A stretch of DNA of 64,000 nt from Cranoglanis bouderius (taxonomy: Eukaryota; Chordata; Actinopteri; Siluriformes; Cranoglanididae): contig CM042547.1 in the NCBI GenBank assembly GCA_023630585.1, forward strand, positions 1,114,450 through 1,178,449. The letters run 5' to 3'. Every line of letters starts with the position of its first letter. The first letter of the stretch is position 1. Both the position numbers and the translations under genes were made by a program. Under the pieces are notes generated by a model that was not told the DNA's origin, searched no databases, and was given only the letters and a program-made list of their open reading frames with translations. Positions 55,182 to 64,000 of this stretch are shown one piece after another.

Positions 55182-56573
55182 GGAAAAACATTGCCTCGTC
55201 TTTTTCCAGTCTTCAATTTTTTTTCTAATCCTCAGCATAATTTTAAAAAGAACCAGTCATTGCAAATGTTTGTCCCTGTCGTATGCTGCAGTAGGATATT
55301 ATCAGAGCTGACTGCTTTTGCAGTCAAGGAAGTATATTTTGCAGTATACTCCGGGTTCACTGTGTCCTCTTCTCAGTTCATTAAAGCCCTAACAACCTGG
55401 CAGTTCCTGCTTTCCCATCAGGTTGCAAAGCCCCAAGCCAGAACCGTGCTGAGTTCTACAAAACACAACACAAGCGTACAGTATGCTTGAACACACATAC
55501 ACCCACACATAAGCCTATAAGGATGGCACCTCAGCCATCTGTTTGTAAAAGCTCTCCTCACATGCCACAGAAGCACTTTGTTGATTTTTTTGTATTCACT
55601 GTTTTAGATGTAGTAACAGCACTGGATTATCACAGAAGTAAAATAAATCATGGTTAACAGAAATATATAACACCTCAGTCATGATGTAGGTGTAAAGGTA
55701 ATTCTGCTTGGTAAATCTCCTCATCCTTTAAAGAAATTTAAACAGCTAAAGTGACTAAATATATAAATAAACATTAATGGGAACGTGTTAGAATAAACTC
55801 CCCTAATCGCCACCATATTAAATTAATTATTAGCAAAGAAAAAAAAAAAACACAATGAAGCACAACATTGTAAAGGCCATTATACAGCAGCAGGAGTGTT
55901 TGCAAACTACAGTAAACTGCACATGAATACGAAAGAGCCACAACGCAAGCTTCTCTTATGACATATTCTCTTAGCAAGCATAGTATTACAAAGCATACTG
56001 CATGTAGACAAATTGACCCAGATGGCTACAAACATTTGTCAGGGACTAGAGTTGGAGGTGGATGCAAGTGCAGGCAATTTATTAAGAAAAATAATACTGA
56101 AAACGGGCAACTCTCAACAAACGCTAGACAAGCAAAACACGCAGTAACTAGGACTTGAATAAGGGTGCTAATTAGGTGCAAACAGGAAACATTTGAGAGA
56201 TCAGTGAGGTCATGTGATGTGCAGGGGCTGATGGGTAGTGTAGTTTCAGCGCTAACATGACACCGTTCACGAGCTGAGATGGACTGTGTACACATGACAG
56301 GGCAGGAGTCCTGAATTATTAACACAAACTGATAAAAAATAAAAAATAAATAAAAAATACGTGTCCAAAATAGAAGTTTTTAAGCGTGCAATGTCATCCA
56401 CACTGCAGCATGAAGGGAATGCAGAGCATGATTCACCATTTTCTACTGCTCACAGGGGGTTTAAAACCTGCTGCTATACAATTTATTTAGCAGCATGCTT
56501 GATGGGTTGGGCTGAAGGATTTGACAGAACTCCGGCAAAATCACTGAACACAATTAAGCTAGAGAAAGGCTTC

Positions 56574-56606
<33 letters not shown>

Positions 56607-56871
56607 GGGGGGGACCTACAATAAATGGGAGCAAAAACTGAAAATTCCACTGCAGATTCCAGGAGAAAACAAACAAACAAACAAATAAATAATAAAAACA
56701 AAAATAATTTTGAATAGATTACTAATGGATATGCATGTTGTATTACTAACCCTTTAAAGTCATAGAATAGAATAATAGTATGTACGTATAAGGAGGTATA
56801 ACATTCAGATAGACATGACTACACAGAAAAGGAGTGATTTCCAGCCTCATGCCTCCTAATGTGTGTGTGTG

Positions 56872-56913
<42 letters not shown>

Positions 56914-57280
56914 CCACAAGGGCACTTACCAAAACAAATCGAATAAGGAAACACAAGGGAGGAAGGGGAGAACAAGAAAAAAGAGCTCTGAAGCTGCAGA
57001 GAGGAGGTGAGCGGAGAGATGCAGGGAATAGGCTAAAGATAGTATGGAGGTGAGGGGAGGCTAAAGAGATTAAAGGAAGATGGGAGGCACAGAGATGAGA
57101 ATGAAAGATCTGTAACAAAAGGACAGAAGGATGATGAGGAAACAAACGAGCCAAAGGTCTAGCATGGAAATAGCATCAGCAAGAATTTATTAGCCTCAGA
57201 TTAATTGGGTTCAACTGTGCACTGAGGGAGTCCACTGAAATCTCACGCGGATGCAGGCTGTTCATTCGTACCACTGCATA
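55182..57280. other. No gene; microsatellites (TG)n-(G)n at 56575-56613 and (GA)n at 56873-56908
   Basis: The stretch from about 56039 to 56300 (gggactagagttggaggtgg, gggctgatgggtagtgtagt) looks like a dispersed fish repeat, but I cannot name it or find its ends. The purine-rich patch after the GA repeat (to about 57140) produces long low-complexity frames that are not genes. Confidence 0.45.
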
Positions 57281-57633
57281 CACGGCAAAGAATGACATCT
57301 GAGCAAGTGAAAATATCTTGAATACAGTGACATTTATCAATTATAAGATTACAATTATAAGATTACAGTAAACCAATATAAAATTATTAAACCTATTTCT
57401 ACACATAGTTTACTCATTTCAAGCTTACAATAGCATTTTTCTCATTTCAAACATTTTTTTTTTAGAAAGAAGCAACATTATCTGGTGAAAAAATAGAAAT
57501 GAGAAAAAGGCATCTAAGAACAAGCTGAATAATCTTATATTTAATTCATAATAATCTCATAATAAAAAAATATTAGATAAATTCCCCCATATTCATGATA
57601 TTTTCACTTGCTAAGATGTCTTTTTTTGCTGTG
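57281..57633. mobile_element. AT-rich foldback MITE (family M), complete copy
   Basis: The left end cacggcaaagaatgacatct, then gagcaagtgaaaatatct, pairs with the right end atattttcacttgctaagat and gtctttttttgctgtg. The two halves are inverted copies over most of the 353 bp. It has the same family features as 25952-26302, 23967 and 31972. No coding content and no clear target duplication. Confidence 0.8.
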
Positions 57634-59042
57634 CAATGCAAGACTATTTCTGACAAATGATTCATATATACAATATACAATATACAAAAACAGCATTAAT
57701 ATATAAAAAATACTGTATATACTGTACATGCTGACCAACTATTCTTCAAAACAACAGTTACAGGAATTGGGAAGTACATTTTATGACATCAGTATTTCAT
57801 CCCCAATTCTGAAAAGTTGGGATAGTATGGAAAACACAAGAAAGCAGACAAAAAGAGTCATCTGAAAATTCAGTTCACCCTGTACTATATTGAAAACACA
57901 TTATTAACACATTATGTGATGTTTTACTTTGTAAATTAAATTTTTTTTTTTGAAAATACACTCATTTCAAATCTGATGACTGCAACACACTCCAAAAAAG
58001 TTGGGATAGTCGACTGTTTATCGCTGTGTAACATCACCTTTTCTTTTAATAACACTTATTAAGCGTTTGGACACTGAACACACCAGTTAAGTTTAGCGAG
58101 TGGAAATTTCCCCCATTCATCCATTATGCTTTTCTTCAGCTGCGCAACTGTACGGGGCCTTCGTGGCCTTTTTTCCACTTCATAATGCGCCACACGTTCT
58201 CAGTCGGAGACAGGTCGGGACTGCAGGCAGGCCCAAGGGTGTAGGTTTGATTTTGACATTGGTGGGGACATAAAAGAAGTCTGCAGAGACACCACCCACA
58301 AAATAACGCTGAGGATTTTGAAACCAGTGATCTGTAAATATGTGCTTAATAGACCTCTTAGTACACCAGTGCAACGTCAATGTAACACAAAACACATATC
58401 TACATTTACTCTTATAATCACATTGTTACAAGCCGAGGCCTCACCTGCCACCCTGCCTCTCTTCCTGCTCTGTCTGAGCTAGTACCTGGCAGCACTGCTT
58501 CTGTCACCTGATAAAATAACACATTAATGCATGCAATATGAACAATGAGGAAAAACATTTATGGCTTAGTTAAGTATTATTACCATTACTGTTGACTCTA
58601 CACATTAGCAATTGAGAAAATATTTTAAGTGATTTACACTTTTACTTGTTGTAAAGTAGCTCCTCATGTCCTAATGTCAAAGTACACACACACACAAACT
58701 AAAGTTTAGACTTGCCACTCATCCCGTTAATACGGGATTGTCACGTATTGAAAAACTGACCTGTCCCTTGCACAGAACTGTCGGTATAAGGATGGTCTTC
58801 CTCACGTACCGGTAAACTGCATGATGCACATCTAGTTGATGGAGCTTTTGCGCTTCGTTCAACCGGATGTAGCTACAACCTCTCACACGTTAGCAAGAAG
58901 CGGCAAATTCTAATCCTATTAATGAGATCTGTTAACCGTTTGTGTATCACAAATTGTGCTACTGCACGTCTTGGCCAGGACGCTCTTGTAAAACAGGTTC
59001 TTAATCTCAGTGAGACTTTTCCTGGTTAAATAAAGGTTAAAT

Positions 59043-59135
59043 TAATCACCAAGTCCAAGTCCTTAACCAGTCGAGTCCGAGTCTGAGTCCAAAAGGGGCA
59101 GAGTCCGAGTCGAGTCCGGCCGAGTCCAGAAAGTA
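59043..59135. repeat. GAGTCC-word cluster, left
   Basis: Repeated six-base words (ccaagtccaagtcc, gagtccgagtctgagtcc, gagtccgagtcgagtccg) appear here and again at 61193-61290. Confidence 0.85.
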
Positions 59136-59502
59136 ATTAAATTGAAAAAAGATTTTAAATTGCAATTGTAAACTCGACACAGCTGTTAAATTAATATTTT
59201 AACCTTCACAAACCAATGGCAACATAAATGTAACAAAAAATACCACTATTACATCTTGCCATTGCCATTTAATATTTTTATTTCATGTCATCAGAACCTC
59301 AACTAGTTTCCTATCAAAAAAATGGTTTCAATGAAAAAAATGGATATAGAGGTAGAACTTCTATATATGTAGAACTTATATTATATTACGAGTGTATGAA
59401 AATACAAATGAACCTGTTTTGTTATTGTATCACACTATATTGTGTCCTCCAGTTTGAGTTGACATTTCAATGATTTGATGTCTCTCCTCCACAGTTATAT
59501 AG

Positions 59503-59505
<3 letters not shown>

Positions 59506-59599
<94 letters not shown>

Positions 59600-59632
59600 C
59601 AGACTGAGAGAGAGAGAGAGAGAGAGAGAGAG
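59506..59632. repeat. (GA)n microsatellite
   Basis: GA-rich run of about 127 bp with minor interruptions (acagacagagagtg and similar). Confidence 0.95.
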
Positions 59633-60104
59633 TACGAGTACGGAGTAGAGTTACATTTAGCAGCAGGTCATAACAACAATCTTCATGCTTTATTACTGAT
59701 TTTAATCTGTCTATGAATGACAACAAACTCATTTCTGAACACAGCTCTGTTCTTCTAACTTTTATCTTATTTAAAAATAAAATCCCTATCAGCAGGGTTT
59801 ATGATATTTACTACATTAAGAAGTACAGTTCACATTTTACATGAAATTCAAGACTGGAATCACTGAATGCTAATGTTTAGGGCTGGGCGATATGACTACA
59901 GTCTTATTTCACCATAACGATACGTTTTCTCCGGTAGGTCTACTAGTAATATTCAAGTAAGAAATACTACAGAAATTAAATAAAGCAATTAAATGTAAAA
60001 TAAAAGAGTTCACTGTGTGACATATACAGTGATTCTTATTAATGACACAGACAGCAGCAGGTTTATTAGACTGCTGTCACTTTAAGACCTAATGCACAGA
60101 TCCA

Positions 60105-60262
60105 ACATTTACATTTATGGCATTTGGCAGACGCCCTTATCCAGAGTGACTTACATTGATGTCATTTATACATCTGAGCAGTTGAGAGTTAAGGGCCTTG
60201 CTCAAGGGCCCAACAGTGATCCACTGCCCAACGTCTTAACCACTGAGCTACCGCTACCACTG
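60105..60262 (-). mobile_element. tRNA-related SINE, minus strand
   Basis: On the minus strand it reads ggtagctcagtggttaagac (A-box-like TAGCTCAGTGG, 60250-60240), ggcccttgagcaaggccctt, and ends ctggataagggcgtctgcca, then aatgccataaatgtaaat. This order is a very common fish short repeat. It lies inside the 3.1-kb insertion, making a third level of nesting. Confidence 0.75.
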
Positions 60263-61192
60263 CCACTATACTGTACTGACACACCTCTGATTGTTTACAT
60301 TCACTTAAGACATAACTGACTGTGTTTACATGAATACTCGGCCAGACCTGCATTTTGACATGATGTGTGTGTATTTATTTAACCGTCCAAGCGGAATAAA
60401 CTGCTAAAGAGAACTCAATTCAGTACTGAGAGGAGAAAGCCTCTGGTCAGGCAGGGAGACATCCATTACTTTCTTAATTTTATGTTGTTATTTATTTTTT
60501 ATCTTTCTTTTCGTGTTACACATGACCAGGGTCTGAACTGTTAATCATCCGGGGCTGAGCCCAGATTCTTCAACATAACAACAAAAAAACCTTTTAAAAC
60601 GTATTTCTAAATAGACTGTTTGCATGCAGTTTTTTTCTTGCTTGTAAGGACTAATTGAAAATTGGACAAAAAGTTTGATTTATCATATGTCTCGGGTGTT
60701 ATCGCTGTTTTCAGGACTACCAGACTTATAAAGTATACAACTTTTTAGCTATCTAACATAGGCTAGTTTTCTGTTGCTAACCAATGGGAGGCACAACTAA
60801 GCGATCACTGTAGTTTAGTTTATACTAAAGTATAAGTTTACACTGTAGTTTAGCCATGCAGAGTGCGTTATCTGTCCTTATGCTCTGCTCATATCATATT
60901 CATGAACTCATATAGACATTTACACACCTTGTTTTCCTGCTCAGCACGAGAGGATGTTACTGTTTCAGTTTCTGTTTGAGTTAGTGTTTAGCAGAATTGA
61001 GACTGTCAGCCAATAAGACACGAGTATTTTCCTGTAAACTCTGTCTGATTTGTCTCACCTCCGTTCACTGAAGATATAAAATTACAGACCGTCTTCTTTT
61101 ACTGATGTTCAGCTACGTAGTGACAAACCGCTCCAAGTGGAGAATTATTCGGGGCTAAAGAAAAAATGACAGGTTACACCCCTGCATAATTT

Positions 61193-61290
61193 CGGAGTCC
61201 GTGTCAAGTTCGAGCACAAATTTACCCGAGTGCGTGTCCGAGTTCGCCCATAATTGGACTCGAGTCTGAGTCCGTGATCGAGTACCCCAA
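61193..61290. repeat. GAGTCC-word cluster, right
   Basis: cggagtccgtgtcaagttcg, gagtgcgtgtccgagttcgc and ggactcgagtctgagtccgt form a second cluster of the words seen at 59043-59135. Confidence 0.85.
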
Positions 61291-61354
61291 CTCTAACAAT
61301 TCAGTAGTCACTGAATATTGGTAGGGACATGTCCCTGCCCCTGGCCAGGCCATA

Positions 61355-62110
61355 CTAGCACCCGCACTCTCTGCTTACGCAACCATCTGGGCAGAATGTG
61401 GTTTGGCGTTGTCCTGCTCTGGATGGCAGCGTATGTTGCTCCAAAATGTGTACATATCTTTCTGCATTAATGGTGCCCTCACAGATGTGCAAGTTACACA
61501 TGCCGTGGGCACTGACACACCCCCATATCATGACAGATGCTGGCTTTTGGACCCGATGCTGATAACAGCTTGGATGGTCCTTTTCCTCTTTGGCCCGGAG
61601 AACACGACGGCTGTTTTGTACAAAAACTATTTGAAATGTCGACTCGTCTGACCACAAAACACCATTCCACTGTGCTACTGTCCATCTCAGATGAGACCGA
61701 GCCCAGAGAAGTGGGCGGAGCTTCTGGACAGTGTTGATGTATGGCTTCTGCTTTGCATAGTAAAGCCTTCACTTGCATCTGTGGATGCAGCGGCGAATGG
61801 TGTTGACTGACAAAGGTTCACCAAAGTATTCCCGAGCCCATGTCAGGATCTCCATTACAGACTCATGACGGTTTTTAAGACAGTGACGTCTGAGCGATTG
61901 GAGATCATGTGCATTGAGAAGTGGTTTTCAGCACCGAGATTTGACCGGATTCCTTGAATCTTTTAATTATATTGTGCACTGTAGAAGGTGAAATGCCCAA
62001 AGTCCTACTGATTTGCCTTTGGGGAATGTTGTTCTCAAAGTGCTGGATTATTCTGTCGGCAGATTGGCGAGCCTCGACCCGTCCTTGTTCTTGAAGGACT
62101 AGGCCTTTTT
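61355..62110 (-). pseudogene. Tc1-like transposase relic (family J)
   Basis: Minus-strand pieces include aacattccccaaaggcaaat (HTH side, about 62015-62034) and gggctcggtctcatctgaga. The catalytic part runs MWSDESTFQIVFVQNSRRVL (WSDES with the first Asp) and VQKPASVMIWGCVSAHGMCN, then LHICEGTINAERYVHILEQH. The following second-Asp segment is damaged (TLPSRAGQRQTTFCPDGCVS), with a deletion relative to usual Tc1 proteins. The Glu region lies on the other side of the inserted sequence. Several frames and stops are present. Confidence 0.8.
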
Positions 62111-62423
62111 TTGGAGGCTCCTTATAAACTATGATTAGACGATTGCCTCACCTGTTTCACATCACCTTCTTATTTCAACTAGTCACATCACTATTAGTCC
62201 TAAATTGCCCCCGTCCAAACTTTTTTGGAACTTGTTGCATGCATTAATTTCAAAATAAACGTTTATCTTCAAAAAACTATGCAGTTGATTAGGTAAAACA
62301 TCAAATACTTTCTCTTGATACGTTTTTTGTTTAAATACAGGTCAAAGTACATTTACAAATCACTCCTCTTTGTTTTTATTAGCATTTCACATACATTTCC
62401 CAACTTTTTTGGAATTGGGGTTG

Positions 62424-64000
62424 TAGAAACATTTTACAGATTAGATAGTTCAGTATACTATACCAGATGATAAAACACCTGGTAAAGATACCATCATTTG
62501 ATTTATCGTCATATCTCCTATGAACATATGATTGGCTCGGGAAAAATGTTAACAGTCACAGTAATTCATATCAGGCGTGTTTTTTTTCCCCATGTTTTTT
62601 TTTAATCACAGTGACTCCTACACCGTGTTCCAACAGCAAATTTCCAGCCTGATTGTACAGTGCATGACTTTAATCTCTTCAGACAGGGAATCCTGGTGCA
62701 GTGCATTAATTCTCTCTCCCTCTCTCTCTCTCTCTGTGTATTGGCACTCAGCGGTATTCCCTCAACCCCCCTCCTTCCTGTCCACTGCAGTATGTCCCCC
62801 CTCTTTACTCTGACATGCGCTGGCATTCAGAAAGCCATACTGCAGAAAAAAGGCATCTGGTCTTGCATACCAATCAGAGGATTGTGGGATAGGGGTGGGA
62901 AGCCCAGCTCTCCCCTCCCCGCAAATTACAGTCAGCTGCATGAAGCAAAGCTCAACCATTACAGTGCAGATTGCACAGGGGTTTCCTAACCAACGACTGA
63001 TCTGCTGCTACGCACCATCCACACAGCGCTGTGTTGTCACGTTGGAAGCTATAAACAATTTTTATATGGACTTGATGATAAATGAGAAATTGCAGGACAT
63101 TGTCTTCAAATGCCTTTGAGAAAATGGTTCTCTTGATCAAATCTTCAAATCTGTATACTTCAAATCTTGTGAAAGTGGCTGATTAAAACACAAAAACTGC
63201 TATTCATTTCTAGAGTTATTCTTCCCTTTCCATATCAGTGCTGAATGTTTACATATGTACAAACTATAAAGACTACGTTAGTGTAATACTGCCTTTATAA
63301 CACGCTGGAGAATTGCCGAATGCTGGAATTTTGAACAGCCATCAGCTATCATTCTATAATCATGTTATAAGCTATCAGCTTGTTTTTACTAACAGGAGAT
63401 TCATGACACTTTGAGAAAGTCGTACAAACGGGGTATACATAGTGCTTCGTAAGAGCTTCATAAATGTAAATTTGATCAGCACTTTAGTTTAAGGGCATTA
63501 AAATTATTTATTTGGCAGGCATATGGGTTTCGAAAATAAGAAGCTGTATTGGATTGGGGCTAAGAAGTAGATAGCATGCATACACCTCACAAAGGCAGGC
63601 GGAGACATTGTTTCTGCTTCTTATAGGAACATGGAATTGAATGCTCAGTCTATTTGTATTAAAATGAATATGGAGCACCATCTGTGTCAAATCAAACTGT
63701 TCATCAAATTTACATTTATTTGAACAAATACAGTAAAACCTTCTCAGTCAGTCAGCACTTTACATGTACACGTAAAGACAAAGTTAAAAGCATAAAACCT
63801 CCTATATCATTATATGTATTTTGACATTAGCCTTTCAGAAATTCTCCAGCACCTCTACCATCACATTAAAAGTGAATAATGTTATAACAACTTTAACTGA
63901 ATAATAGATTGAATAATGGCATGTCTGTTACCACTCTGACAAAAATGACTCGATAAATGAGTGGTGTCTTTGTCAAACGTGTGGAGTGGGCAGAATGGAA
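62424..64000. other. No gene recognised; (CT)n at about 62711-62736
   Basis: Repeat-poor except for the CT run. The patch 62815-63120 has balanced composition (for example caatcagaggattgtgggat, tgctgctacgcaccatccac) and could be conserved non-coding DNA. No frame with a known domain. Confidence 0.45.

Larger units (their letters stand above)
58235..61342. mobile_element. 3.1-kb non-autonomous insertion, possibly hAT-type, within family J Tc1
   Basis: The interrupted Tc1 sequence repeats ggcaggcc at the left junction (ending 58234) and gccaggcc at the right (from about 61343), a probable 8-bp duplication with one mismatch. The insert begins caagggtgtaggtttg and ends catgtccctgcccctg; these ends match only weakly as inverted repeats. 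Its interior holds GAGTC-word clusters, a GA microsatellite and a SINE, and no transposase. hAT assignment is inference. Confidence 0.5.
57797..62423 (-). mobile_element. Tc1-like element (family J) split by a 3.1-kb insertion
   Basis: The left tip ccccaattctgaaaagttgg and the right tip caacttttttggaattgggg, then ttg with TA at 62424-62425, are inverted repeats of a common fish Tc1-like family. Minus-strand transposase relics occupy 61345-62130, and the C-terminal end is at 58040-58234. The two parts are separated by unrelated sequence from about 58235 to 61342. Without the insert the element would be about 1.5 kb. Confidence 0.85.

Noticed and set aside
56819..57154. 111-codon minus-strand frame rich in Ser, Leu and Pro
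   Set aside because: Low-complexity translation of a CT/GA-rich patch with no domain.
59430..59732. 100-codon minus-strand Ser/Leu-rich frame
   Set aside because: Translation of the GA microsatellite.

Overview
The window looks like nuclear DNA of a teleost fish. The evidence is AT-rich, intron-containing sequence, long TG/CA, GATA and GA microsatellites, a vertebrate neuronal gene, and an unusually heavy load of Tc1/mariner elements together with tRNA-derived SINEs, LINE fragments and hAT-like elements of the kinds found in fish. I cannot fix the species; a Tc1-rich lineage such as catfish would fit. No bacterial operon, CRISPR array, tRNA gene or rRNA gene is visible.

The only host gene I can support is on the minus strand: the 5' end of a visinin-like 1 gene (vsnl1 family, neuronal calcium sensor). 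The first coding exon (26689-26857) encodes residues 1-54 with clean splice sites. A probable non-coding first exon lies about 4 kb upstream (30839 to about 31060), in a CpG-rich patch. The remaining exons are not found here, so positions 1-26688 are read as part of a very large second intron, and positions above about 31.1 kb as upstream intergenic DNA.

Layout. 1-26.7 kb (putative intron 2): an almost intact IR/DR-type Tc1 element (285-1914), LINE and hAT-like wreckage (2.2-6.2 kb), and a run of Tc1-like copies from several families (7.5-25.5 kb). 26.7-31.1 kb: vsnl1 exons 1 and 2 and intron 1. 31.1-35.6 kb: a Tc1-like deletion derivative next to the promoter, a SINE with a fold-back tail, and a three-level nest (Tc1 inside SINE inside another Tc1). 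35.6-43.4 kb: repeat-poor DNA with a local duplication and a motif-rich candidate regulatory patch. 43.4-50.8 kb: further Tc1 copies, a LINE reverse-transcriptase relic and a hAT-type element with an 8-bp target duplication. 50.8-57.3 kb: mostly unique sequence with SINE and Tc1 relics. 57.3-62.4 kb: a foldback MITE and a Tc1-like element split by a 3.1-kb insertion that carries its own SINE. 62.4-64 kb: unannotated.

All transposase genes seen are broken by frameshifts, stops or deletions. The best supported new observation is that four copies of one Tc1 family (called family C here) appear to share one coding deletion, while a fifth carries a different deletion at the same place. This suggests that defective copies were multiplied by a transposase supplied from elsewhere. 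I did not find a convincing novel multi-gene system.
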